64,000 bases of DNA from Pseudomonas fragi (GTDB lineage: Bacteria > Pseudomonadota > Gammaproteobacteria > Pseudomonadales > Pseudomonadaceae), in the NCBI RefSeq assembly GCF_900105835.1, contig NZ_LT629783.1, positions 3,804,501 through 3,868,500 on the forward strand, read 5' to 3'. Position numbers and translations under genes: made by a program. Each line of letters starts with the position of its first letter. Position 1 is the first letter of the stretch. The notes below the pieces were generated by a model, which had not been told where the DNA came from, did no database searches, and saw nothing but the letters and a program-made list of their open reading frames with translations. This document shows positions 9,131-17,756 of the stretch, one piece after another.

Positions 9131-10192
9131 TCAATCGAACAACGCGACTTGGACATCGCGTTGGCCTTTGAAGGGATTGCGACCATGGGCGACGGCAATG
9201 TTATCGATCAACAGCAGGTCACCGCTGTGCCAGGGAAACGCGATCTCCTGCGCCTCAAGCGCGTCGTAAATCGGCGCGATATCAGCCTCCGGGATCGGCG
9301 TACCGTCGCCCAGCCGCACCTCGTAAGGGCGTGCCGGTTTGTCCTGATAGGCGCGCTGGATATAGGCGTAACCCGGCTTGCCGAGGGAGCGGGCATTGTT
9401 GTGTTGGGTCGACAGTTGATTGAACCAGATGGATTCGCCCGTCAGCGGATGTTTCAACATGGCGTCACCGGTATGCGACACCGTGATGCTGCCATCGTCG
9501 AGCCATTGGTAATCGAGGTGTGTGTCGCGGCACAGCTGTTCCACCTGCTGCGGATCATCGGTCAGGAACGCTTCATTCCAGGGGCGGTGGTATTCGCGCA
9601 TATGGGTGTTGCGCGGTTCATTCCCGGGCGTGCTGGGGGCACGGAAGTTGCGCAAGTACTGGATGCGCGCGCCGCTGAAGCGTTCGATCAAGTGCGGCGG
9701 CAGGCGACGGGTAACGGCTCGCATGTCGCACAGGATGGTTTCGCCGCCTTCTGCTGAGGGCTGTTTGCAAAAGAAGGCGAGTTTCTATGGATAGTGGGCC
9801 ATGTAGGCCTTTTCCTGATGCAGGCCGATTTTCAGGGTGGGCGGGATGCGGGTCGATTCGTAGACTCTGCCCTCGATATTGTTGCGTGGCGTGGCGCCGC
9901 CGATATAACCGAATGCATGCTCAGGATACTGTTGCGCAATGGCCTGGAAGTCCGCGCTTTCGCGCAGTGCAAAACCACGGAACAACAGGCAACCGAACGC
10001 CAGCAGCATGCTGTCGAAAATCGACTGGTGGTGGCGATACCACGTCGCAAACGCTTCGCTGTCATCGCTTAGCGTGCGGTCCACGGGCGTTATAACGAGT
10101 GGCATGGGCCCGTGTGGCAGGAAACCACACTGCACCTGCGAGCTGCCCAGCATTGCCTGAAAGTGCTCAACCCGATCTGTACGTTGATCCAT
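9131..10192 (-). pseudogene. TauD/TfdA-type Fe(II)/2-oxoglutarate dioxygenase interrupted by an in-frame amber codon
   Basis: A non-haem iron oxygenase that would hydroxylate, desaturate or otherwise oxidise the product. Codons 1-135 and 137-353 are in the same frame and join into one normal-length protein, broken only by TAG at 9787-9785 (codon 136). The iron ligands lie on both sides: His125 and Glu127 in GLHQEKAY before the stop, His336 in AVAHGRNPFKGQR after it. The conserved block right after the stop, KLAFFCKQPSAEGGET, is typical of the family and continues without a break. A single base change from several sense codons would create the TAG. Possible readings are recent inactivation, amber suppression or a sequence error. 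A downstream restart at Met157 would lack two iron ligands. Confidence 0.85.
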
Positions 10193-10217
10193 AGCCTTTT
10201 CCCCGGCGAGTTGCGTA

Positions 10218-10880
10218 TCAAACCAACAAAGGCTTTTTAATGAGGATTTCGAAACCCAGTGCGCCCATGCCCGAACGAGGGCTGGTCACCACCGTGCAAT
10301 GCTCCAGACCCGCCTCGATGACCAGTTCGCGCGCTTCTTGCAGGGTGACCTTTTCTTCAACATGGGTCGGTGGATAGCCCACCGATGCGCGCATTTGAGT
10401 GAATTTCTCCAGCAAGTCGGGGGCCACGTCGCGGCGCATGTCGTGTACCAGGCCGACTCCGCCCGGCTGCAGGACGCGGTACATCTCGGTCAGGCTTTTC
10501 ACCTTGTCCGGCAAGTGATGCAAGGTGGCGCGGCTGACCGCCATGGTCAGGCTGTTGTCCGCGAAGGGCAGGTCCAGGGCGTCGCCCACCTTGAGTTCGA
10601 TGGTGTCGCTCAGGCCGAGCGCTTCGATACGCGGTCGGCCACCGTCGAGCATGGTTTCGTCCAGATCGAGGCCGATGAAATGCCAGCCTTTCAATACCGG
10701 GTCGGCCGCCAGGCGCACCGGCACCACGACGGTGGCCGTGCCGATATCGACCAGGGCGCCGGCGGGCAGGTCGCGGGCAATCTGGCGGATGCGGGTGACG
10801 AACATCACGTCCCAAGGCTCCAGTGCTTGCGAGGCAAAGCGATCGTATTCGTCAGCAGGGCGTAGATTTTTCAATAACAT
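10218..10880 (-). CDS. Class I SAM-dependent methyltransferase
   Basis: A 220-residue Rossmann-fold methyltransferase of the UbiE/Methyltransf_11 type. Motif I is ALVDIGTATVVVPVRLA near residue 42, slightly unusual in having GTAT where GxGxG is common. The acidic motif FIGLDLDETML follows, then GDALDLPFADNSL and the motif LHHLPDKVKSLTEMYRVLQPGG. The C-terminal part has a small lid region. It precedes the dioxygenase gene by 25 bases and likely methylates an oxygen, nitrogen or carboxylate of the cluster product. The substrate cannot be read from sequence. Confidence 0.82.
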   Translation of the reverse strand: MLLKNLRPADEYDRFASQALEPWDVMFVTRIRQIARDLPAGALVDIGTATVVVPVRLAADPVLKGWHFIGLDLDETMLDGGRPRIEALGLSDTIELKVGDALDLPFADNSLTMAVSRATLHHLPDKVKSLTEMYRVLQPGGVGLVHDMRRDVAPDLLEKFTQMRASVGYPPTHVEEKVTLQEARELVIEAGLEHCTVVTSPRSGMGALGFEILIKKPLLV

Positions 10881-10955
10881 TTATAAGTTCCCGTATGAAA
10901 TGGCGTTACAAGGATTCCGCGTTGGCATAGCAATGGCGGTCTGCGTCTGGCTGCC

Positions 10956-13900
10956 CTACAGCCAACCCACTGGAACGGTGGCCAGCAACTTGCGCGCGGC
11001 TTTGCTGCTGACACCGAAAGCAGGACGATCACGCCGCTCGATGGCATGCGCGACGATTGCCGCCACCCGGCCACAGAGCCCCAGGCCGACACTCCAACGG
11101 GCTTGCGTTACACCGAGATCAAGCAGGGCTGCAGCGGTGATGAAATCAATATTCGGACGCAGGCCTTTACGCTCCAGGACGTGGGCACAGACGACGTCAA
11201 AAATCTCCAGGTAGCGCCCCCCGAAACCCCATTGAGCAAACAGGGCCCTGATATGCGGCGGCCGTGGATCCTGCACAAACAGCGGATGGCCGAAACCAAA
11301 CAACAGGTTGCCGGGCTGATCCAGCGCGTGGTCGACCGCTTGCCGTATGTCGGCATGGCTGGCTTGTGCACTGATGGTCTTGAGCCAGCTCATTGCTTCT
11401 TCTGCTGCGCCGACATGTTTGGGGCCGCTGGCCATAAACCCGGCCGCTACGGCCTGCGCAAGGCTGACGCCGGTGCCGATGGCGGTGCGTGGTACCAGCA
11501 CCGTCGGCGTGATGTAGCCGAAATCGGCGTGCCAGGCCACCAGCAGGGCGTCAACGACACGAATGGATAATGCATCGATGTTGCTCGCGCCCATTGCCGC
11601 CAACACCCCCTCGGCGTGTTGGCCCGGCGCTGCGTCGGGGGCTTGATGACCGAGCGCCGCGTGCAAAAAGTGCGGCGCTGAGGCAACGCTGACCAGGCCC
11701 TGGATAAAGTCCTGATGGGTGGGTAAGCCGCGCGCGGTTGCTTCGCGCAGGGCGATATTTTCCAGCGCGCCCAGATCGCCGAGAAAGCCGCAGGCGGCTG
11801 CCTGCACCATGCCGGCACCGCTGTCGGCCACCGCTTCGATGCCGCGTCGATAGGCTGGCGCCTGCGACAGGTGGCGAGCAATGTGTACCAGGACAGCGTC
11901 AACGGCCTGGCTCTCGGCAGGGGACGGCAGGCTGCCAAACCACGCCAGCCACAGCGCCGTGGGGAAGTCGACAATGCCGATCAGGTCATTGAGGTTGCGA
12001 CCCCTGACCCACAGGCCTTCATTGGGCTCAAGCGTGGCACCGTCGATATTGGTGCCGCGATACAGGCTGCGCGGTCCGCCAAACAGGCTCTGCGGCGGTG
12101 CGGGTGTGGGCGTGTCGGCCTGTACCAGTTCATCAAGCGTAATGCCGCAGTGGGCGACCAGCAGGTTTTCTATGGCCTGTGCGTGTTGCGTCACAGTCGG
12201 CAGGATGTTGGCGAAAAAATACTGCGCGGTCTTGACCTTGCCCCGGTAAAAAGCGGCTTCTTCGGCACTCGGTTGCTGGTGCAGCTGGCGCTCTGCCAGG
12301 CAGGCCGATTCCAGCAAGACCCAGGCGCTGGCGGTGAGACCGAGCATTTCCAGGAAGCGGGTAAAGAACTGGCTGGTTTCGTGGGTGCGACCTGCACGCA
12401 CGTGCTCATTGATGAGTGCAAGCGCCTGCTCAACAGCGAGCATGGCGTTTTCCAGCAGCGGGAATTTAGCTTGCAGCTCAGTAGCGACCCCCATTTTGCT
12501 GCTCAAAAAGGCATCAAGCTCTTCGCGCAGATATTTGATCAGGCGTGAGTTTCGGCCAAATCCCAGCTTGTCGCGCACCAGATCCTGGGACTGGATATAG
12601 TTGGTGCCTTCCCAGATCGACAGGATTTTCACGTCGCGGGCATTTTGTTCCACAGGGTAAGCATCGGTGTAGCCGATGCCGCCATGCACCTGGATCGCCA
12701 GTTCGCAGATTTTCCAGGCCTGGTCCGAGACGAACGCCTTGCAGATCGGCGTGAACAGCAGCACCAGCTTGCGGTACTTTTCGACCCGGGCTTCGTCCAG
12801 TACCGGCTCGGCTTCCAGGGCATACGCCTGGGTCGATGCGCCGGTCAATTTGCCGAGCAGCCCGCGGCAGCCCTCTACCCGCGCCTTCATTTCCAGCAGC
12901 ATGCGCTGTACGTCGGCGTGTTCGATGATGGGCACAGCGGGTGCGCTGGCATCGGACGTGCGACTGATGGCGCGGCCCTGGAGCCGTTTACCGGCGAAAT
13001 CGACTGAGTGCAGATAGGCACTGGACGCCAGGCCCAGGCCGATAATCGCCGTGCTCATACGCGCCTGGTTCATCAAGGGCACCAGTTGCAGCAACCCGGC
13101 ATTCTTGCGATCACCCAGCAGGACGGCGCGGGTGGTGCCGCTTCGACCAAACACCAGCTGGGTATTGGCGCAGCCCTTCAAGCCCATTTTGTGCAGCAAT
13201 GACGTGCACTCGACATGGTTGTCTTCCAGCTCGCCGGTCTCTGGATTGGGCCAGAAGCGCGGCACCAGCAGGCAGGACAGCGAGTAGGAAGTCGAGGTCG
13301 AGGTATTAATGCGGCCCAGGACAAAATACACGGTGTTTTCGGTCAGCGTATGCATCCCGGCCGAGATGTAGACTTTTTCGCCGCTGACGGCGTATTCGCC
13401 GTTTTCAAGGGGTTTTGCGAGGGTGGTGACCGCCGTCAGGTCGCTGCCGGCCTGTTGCTCGGTGGCGCAGAAACACGCGTCCCAGTCGTAGCGTTGAAGC
13501 TTGCGCAGGTAAGTGGCCTTTTGTGCTGCAGTACCGTGCAGCTTTAGCAGCTTGATGGCCGGAAAGTTGAAGCCGCCGTAGGTCATAAACGCCGGATTGG
13601 CACCCATGAACATTTCCTGGATGGCTTGCCGGATCAGGGGGGGCAAGGCCGGTTGCTGGGATTCGCTGTCGTTGCCCAGCACCTGAATCCACTCATCCTT
13701 GTAGCGTTGCCAGAGTGTGTGGAACTCCTTGGGGATTTCGACGTTGCCGTTTTCCAGCAAGCGGCATCCCTGGCGGTCGGAGGCTTGATAGGCCTTGCCT
13801 AACTCATCAGCGAACGCCCTGGCGCGCTCCAGCAAGGCATCGTAATAGGCGCGACTCTTGTCGTTGAACGGCGCCCGAGAGAGAAAATGCTGGTCGGTTT

Positions 13901-13958
13901 TATGCAATTCCCACAAAAAAAAGCGAAGCTCACGCAGGCTGACTTTATAAGCAGACAT
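10956..13958 (-). CDS. Fusion protein: acyl-CoA dehydrogenase (N) and citrate-synthase-like domain (C)
   Basis: A 1000-residue protein. Residues 1 to about 610 form a long FadE-type acyl-CoA dehydrogenase, with FAD-contact blocks CFCATEQQAGSDL and AWKICELAIQVHGGIGYTDAYPVEQ and the active-site region ILSIWEGTNYIQSQDL. From about residue 625 the chain is a citrate-synthase/citryl-CoA-lyase fold and keeps all three catalytic positions: His near 848 in KHVGAAEEA, His near 891 in FGFGHPLF, and Asp near 938 in LRPNIDF. So one chain could desaturate an acyl thioester and condense, or cleave, it with a 2-oxoacid. I know of no standard enzyme with this arrangement. The frame is unbroken and a GGAAAAC ribosome site precedes the ATG. 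The domain calls are firm; the reaction is inference. Confidence 0.85.
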   Translation of the reverse strand: MSAYKVSLRELRFFLWELHKTDQHFLSRAPFNDKSRAYYDALLERARAFADELGKAYQASDRQGCRLLENGNVEIPKEFHTLWQRYKDEWIQVLGNDSESQQPALPPLIRQAIQEMFMGANPAFMTYGGFNFPAIKLLKLHGTAAQKATYLRKLQRYDWDACFCATEQQAGSDLTAVTTLAKPLENGEYAVSGEKVYISAGMHTLTENTVYFVLGRINTSTSTSYSLSCLLVPRFWPNPETGELEDNHVECTSLLHKMGLKGCANTQLVFGRSGTTRAVLLGDRKNAGLLQLVPLMNQARMSTAIIGLGLASSAYLHSVDFAGKRLQGRAISRTSDASAPAVPIIEHADVQRMLLEMKARVEGCRGLLGKLTGASTQAYALEAEPVLDEARVEKYRKLVLLFTPICKAFVSDQAWKICELAIQVHGGIGYTDAYPVEQNARDVKILSIWEGTNYIQSQDLVRDKLGFGRNSRLIKYLREELDAFLSSKMGVATELQAKFPLLENAMLAVEQALALINEHVRAGRTHETSQFFTRFLEMLGLTASAWVLLESACLAERQLHQQPSAEEAAFYRGKVKTAQYFFANILPTVTQHAQAIENLLVAHCGITLDELVQADTPTPAPPQSLFGGPRSLYRGTNIDGATLEPNEGLWVRGRNLNDLIGIVDFPTALWLAWFGSLPSPAESQAVDAVLVHIARHLSQAPAYRRGIEAVADSGAGMVQAAACGFLGDLGALENIALREATARGLPTHQDFIQGLVSVASAPHFLHAALGHQAPDAAPGQHAEGVLAAMGASNIDALSIRVVDALLVAWHADFGYITPTVLVPRTAIGTGVSLAQAVAAGFMASGPKHVGAAEEAMSWLKTISAQASHADIRQAVDHALDQPGNLLFGFGHPLFVQDPRPPHIRALFAQWGFGGRYLEIFDVVCAHVLERKGLRPNIDFITAAALLDLGVTQARWSVGLGLCGRVAAIVAHAIERRDRPAFGVSSKAARKLLATVPVGWL

Positions 13959-13994
13959 AGGTTTTCCTGATTAATAAGCGGTTTGCATCCGGGT

Positions 13995-14990
13995 TCAGGC
14001 GCCAGCCTGGATCTCGGCCACAATGGCACCGGCGGTGCCGCACAAGGCTGCATCCCACAGCAGGGCGGTGACCGTTTTACCGGGGGGCAGGGTGGCGCGC
14101 AGGCGCATAAGCGACAGCAAGGGAGCCGCGCTCGACTGATGGCCTCGGACACCGAATTCGAAATGTCGGTCTTGTGCAATGCCCAGTTCGCGGCTGACGC
14201 CGAGGGTGAAGCTGTCGCTGAACCCTGCCGGCAGCACCCAATCGATGTCGCTGGCTTGCAGGCCCGCCCGCTCGATCGCCGTTTGCGCTGCACTCACCGC
14301 CAGCGGATGCAGGCGTTCAGCCAGGGCGGCAGGCGTCAGCCCCCAGGGATTGTCGATGGCCGTGCCATAGTGCATGGCCGAGGCGCGTATCGCCCCCCAG
14401 CCTGGTGCAGGCTGACTATCGCCATCGAGCAAGATGGCGGCGGCGCCGTCGCCGTACACCACCAGATCACCCCAGGCGCGAAAGAAGGGGTAGAGCCACT
14501 TATCGGACGCCACCAACAGCACCTTGCCGCCGAGGCTGACCAGCGCTTCGATCATGCTCAGGGCATTGAACACGCCGGCAGTACCCGCTTGGCCGATGGC
14601 GAATGGCAGCGCTTTGGGCAAGCCCAGTGCGTGCTGGATGCGGCCGGCGACCGATTCATTAATGCGTTGGTTAAGGGCGGCATTGGTCACCACAATGTGG
14701 GTTATCTGTGCCAGGGTTTCTGCCGGAATCTGTTGGCGCAATTGTGCGATCGCTTCCAGCGCCAGGTCGGCGCCGCTTTGCAAGGGGGGTGCTACCGGCA
14801 GGGCGATGCTCGCCGTGGGCAGCAGCCGAAGCGCTTCTTCGGCGTCGACCCTGCCCCTGGCGCGAGGCATGGAAAAGACCGCGGATTTGTACAACAGATG
14901 GCCATAGCCGATGTTTTTTTCCTGGGCTTGGACCGCCCGGAACGGGGTCGTGTCAGGGACGTGGGAAGCGATAGCGCGGATTCGAAGCAT
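13995..14990 (-). CDS. Ketosynthase-III-like (thiolase fold) enzyme lacking the usual catalytic cysteine
   Basis: 331 residues with the KAS III layout. A glycine-rich N-terminal half carries DKWLYPFFRAWGDLVVYGDGAAAILL, and the C-terminal half carries AERAGL-type helix text and RGHQSSAAPLLSLMRL where the Asn-containing loop normally lies. Where KAS III has A-C-A-G, this protein reads IGQAGTAGVFNAL (residues 132-143), with no cysteine. It may therefore be an acyltransferase with another nucleophile, a scaffold, or a decarboxylating partner. It starts 4 bases after the ligase gene stop. It is one of three different KAS III-like genes in the cluster. Confidence 0.75.
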   Translation of the reverse strand: MLRIRAIASHVPDTTPFRAVQAQEKNIGYGHLLYKSAVFSMPRARGRVDAEEALRLLPTASIALPVAPPLQSGADLALEAIAQLRQQIPAETLAQITHIVVTNAALNQRINESVAGRIQHALGLPKALPFAIGQAGTAGVFNALSMIEALVSLGGKVLLVASDKWLYPFFRAWGDLVVYGDGAAAILLDGDSQPAPGWGAIRASAMHYGTAIDNPWGLTPAALAERLHPLAVSAAQTAIERAGLQASDIDWVLPAGFSDSFTLGVSRELGIAQDRHFEFGVRGHQSSAAPLLSLMRLRATLPPGKTVTALLWDAALCGTAGAIVAEIQAGA

Positions 14991-14994
14991 GAGG

Positions 14995-16569
14995 CTATTC
15001 CGTGACCGTAAGTGGGGTGGAGAAAAACTCGGAAAACTGCTGCTTCAACTGCTTGCGGTCGATCTTGCCGTTCGGGTTGCGCGGTAAAGGCGAGTCATGG
15101 AAGGACACATGCAGCGGCACCATATAGGTCGGCAGTTTGTCCCTGCACAGCTTGATCAGTGCCTGGGCGGTGAGCTGTGTCTGCGGGTGGGCGAGCAGGC
15201 TGATGATGATGGCCTCGCCCTGTTGCGGATGCGGCACGCCAAACGCCGCTGCTTCGGTGATTTCATCCACGGCAAAGAGGATTTCCTCGACTTCGGTGGG
15301 GCTGACGCGGTAGCCGGAGGTCTTGATCATGTCGTCGCTGCGCGCAACGAAATACAGAAAGCCGTCGCTGTCGCGGTAGACGATATCGCCCGACCAGACC
15401 GCTGTTTCGGCGCGCGGAATCTGCCCGTTCGGGTGTAGCCAGGGACGAAAGCGTTGAGCGGTCAGCTCGGGGTCATTCCAGTACCCGAGCGTGACAAACG
15501 CGCCGCGGTGAACCAGTTCGCCGTGCTCTCCAGCGGCACATTCGCTGCCGTCCTGGCGCATCACGCGGATATCGGCGTTGGGCACCGCCTTGCCGATGGA
15601 GTCGGGCCGCGTGACGGCGGCTTCCGGGGCCAGGTAGGTCGAGCGGAAAGCCTCGGTCAAGCCGTACATCAGATAGGGCAGCGCATCAGGGAATGCGTTT
15701 TTGAGTTTTTCCAGCAAGGGCGGTGGCATATGCCCGCCGGTATTGGCAAAGCAGCGAATGCGTGCGCCGGCAGGCTGTGGCCATTGCACTGACGCCAGTT
15801 GCATCCATAGCGGCGGCACACCGGTAATCACGGTGACGCCATGGGCTTCGCAGAACGTCGGGACTTCGCCCGCTTGCAGGAAATCCAGCGGCGCGTAGCA
15901 CGCACCGCTGACCAGCGCTGTGGTCAGTTGACTGAACCCGGCATCGAAGCTCAGCGGCAATATTCCGAGGATGACGTCATCGGCCCGCAAGCGCAGATAG
16001 TGAGCGACGCTATAGGCGCCAGACACCAGGTTACGTTGCGACAGCACCACGCCTTTGGGCCGGCCCGTTGAGCCGGAGGTGTACAAAATGGCGGCAGGAT
16101 CACTGTCGGTGACTGCGCTGGCTGCGGTGACAAGCGCCGCATCGGTCGGTGTGTCCAGGTTATCGGCCTGTAGTTTTTCCAGCTGCCAGGTATCGAGCCC
16201 GATGTCCTGCACCATCGCCTCGATACGCCTGAGGCGCGGGCCCGTGCTGATGAGCAAGCGAGCACCGCTGTCCAGCAGGATATGGCGTACCTGTTGTTCT
16301 TTGAGCTGAGGATTGATGGGCACCAGGATCGCACCCCGGGCATTGATCGCCAGAAACATGACGATGGTTTCGTACTGCTTGCCCGCATACACAGCGACGC
16401 GTTCGCCCGCTTGCACACCGCTATCGGCCAGCCTCTTTGCCGTCAGGCGCACGTCTTCCAGCAGCTCGGAATACGTCGCCATCTTTGCGCCTTGAGCGAA
16501 CGCACGGCGCGCGCCTTGGTGGTGGGCGCTGTCTTTCAACAGGTCATACAAACTGATGTGGGCGGTCAT
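14995..16569 (-). CDS. AMP-dependent acyl-CoA synthetase/ligase
   Basis: A 524-residue ANL-superfamily enzyme that activates a carboxylate as the adenylate and probably loads CoA or a carrier. The P-loop ILYTSGSTGRPKGV lies at residues 161-174, the A5 motif LMYGLTEAFRSTY near 300, the A7-like SGDIVYRDSDGFLYFVARSDDMIKTSGYR near 395-425, and the A10 lysine in PRNPNGKIDRKQL near the C terminus. It differs from the fatty-acyl-AMP ligase at the start of the cluster, so the pathway appears to activate two acids. It lies 10 bases after the PLP decarboxylase gene. The acid it uses is unknown. Confidence 0.87.
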   Translation of the reverse strand: MTAHISLYDLLKDSAHHQGARRAFAQGAKMATYSELLEDVRLTAKRLADSGVQAGERVAVYAGKQYETIVMFLAINARGAILVPINPQLKEQQVRHILLDSGARLLISTGPRLRRIEAMVQDIGLDTWQLEKLQADNLDTPTDAALVTAASAVTDSDPAAILYTSGSTGRPKGVVLSQRNLVSGAYSVAHYLRLRADDVILGILPLSFDAGFSQLTTALVSGACYAPLDFLQAGEVPTFCEAHGVTVITGVPPLWMQLASVQWPQPAGARIRCFANTGGHMPPPLLEKLKNAFPDALPYLMYGLTEAFRSTYLAPEAAVTRPDSIGKAVPNADIRVMRQDGSECAAGEHGELVHRGAFVTLGYWNDPELTAQRFRPWLHPNGQIPRAETAVWSGDIVYRDSDGFLYFVARSDDMIKTSGYRVSPTEVEEILFAVDEITEAAAFGVPHPQQGEAIIISLLAHPQTQLTAQALIKLCRDKLPTYMVPLHVSFHDSPLPRNPNGKIDRKQLKQQFSEFFSTPLTVTE

Positions 16570-16579
16570 GGTGACGTCC

Positions 16580-17755
16580 CTAGGACTGGTGGATATAGGT
16601 GTGTGCCGGGCTTTGCGAGAGAAAAGCGCTGACGCTATACGTCTGGTTATAGGCGCCGCAGTTGTCGAAGATCACCAGATCGCCCACGCTCGGCGGGGCC
16701 GACACGTCATGGCTCCAGCCGATCACGTCGGCGCGGCTGCAGGTGCTGCCCACGAACTGGGTCGGCAACAGGGGCGCGTCAACCGGTGCCTGCTGGCGCC
16801 GCAGCAGGCGCGGTTGCGCGTAGTTCTTCAACATGGATTCGGTTTTGGCCAGCAGGAAATTGTGGCTCAGGCCACCGTCGCAGACGGCAACGTAGCGTTC
16901 ACCCAAGGCTTTGACTGAACGCACGCGGGTCACGAAGGTACCTGCGCCAGCGAAGACGCCGCGTCCGGACTCGTGGACGACCTTGAAGTCTTCGTGCAGT
17001 GGGGCAATACGCTGGCGATACGCGTCAAACGTCTGTGCCTGGTTGTGCAAGTGCTCGGAGAAACCGCCGCCGACGTTAAGAAACGTAACGGGCAGGCCGG
17101 TCAGTCGTGCGACTTGTGGCGCAAAGGCAGCGAGCGCATGGGCAAGGGCGGCGGCATCGGCGCCCTTGTCATCTATGTGGAAACTGTTGGAACCCGCAAA
17201 CGTATGGAGGCCGACGATGGGCACGTTGGCCTGGGTCAATGCAGCCGTCGTCAGCAAGGCGTCGTGGCGGCTCATGCCGAAATGGTCCGCCATGTGTTTG
17301 CCCGAGCTGAGCAATTGACCCGCGTTCAAGCGCAATACCGTTTGCGGGGCGGCCTGTTTACCGATGACGCGAATCAGTCGCTGCGCCTGCTCCAGGCTGT
17401 CGATGATGAACGTGCAACGTGAGGCCAGGGCCGCGCGCATGAACTCTTCATCCATGGACGGATTGTTCACGTATTTGGGGGCGTTGATGCGACCCGCGAC
17501 AATATCGAGTTCGCCCTGGCTGGCCAGCTCCACACCGTCGATGAAGGCGTGGCCGCAGCGGATCAACAAGTCCAGATTGGGGTTGGCCTTGAGCGACACA
17601 ATCAGCGGTGTACCCAAGCGCTCACGTAAGTCAGCGTAACGGGCCATTACGACGGTGGGGTCCAGTACATAGCACGGCGTTTTCAGATTCAGCAGCCATT
17701 CTTCGGTCTTGGCGTCGTCGCTCCTGACCGGCGGAGAAGCGTTGGTCATGGTCAT
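16580..17755 (-). CDS. Type III (alanine-racemase fold) PLP-dependent decarboxylase
   Basis: 391 residues of the ornithine/diaminopimelate decarboxylase family. The PLP lysine is Lys56 in VSLKANPN. His187 lies in LHTFAGS, the phosphate-binding loop is NVGGGF at 227-232, and HESGRG at 261-266 replaces the usual EPGR. Cys339 and Asp343 (GSTCSRAD) provide the residues that close the partner active site. FDNCGAY at 363-369 matches the late family motif. BtrK (butirosin) and SbnH (staphyloferrin B) show that such enzymes can decarboxylate carrier-bound or conjugated amino acids, and an ACP gene is present here. It starts 1 base after the preceding stop. The substrate is unknown. Confidence 0.87.
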   Translation of the reverse strand: MTMTNASPPVRSDDAKTEEWLLNLKTPCYVLDPTVVMARYADLRERLGTPLIVSLKANPNLDLLIRCGHAFIDGVELASQGELDIVAGRINAPKYVNNPSMDEEFMRAALASRCTFIIDSLEQAQRLIRVIGKQAAPQTVLRLNAGQLLSSGKHMADHFGMSRHDALLTTAALTQANVPIVGLHTFAGSNSFHIDDKGADAAALAHALAAFAPQVARLTGLPVTFLNVGGGFSEHLHNQAQTFDAYRQRIAPLHEDFKVVHESGRGVFAGAGTFVTRVRSVKALGERYVAVCDGGLSHNFLLAKTESMLKNYAQPRLLRRQQAPVDAPLLPTQFVGSTCSRADVIGWSHDVSAPPSVGDLVIFDNCGAYNQTYSVSAFLSQSPAHTYIHQS

Positions 17756-17756
17756 G

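Noticed and set aside
9131..9724. Second half of the dioxygenase as a separate gene starting at 9724
   Set aside because: It would lack His125 and Glu127, and the family sequence continues in the same frame upstream through the amber codon, so one broken gene explains the data better.
10956..17755. NIS-type citrate siderophore cluster (citrate synthase-like domain plus SbnH-like decarboxylase)
   Set aside because: No IucA/IucC-type synthetase, no TonB siderophore receptor and no Fur box were seen in or near the operon.
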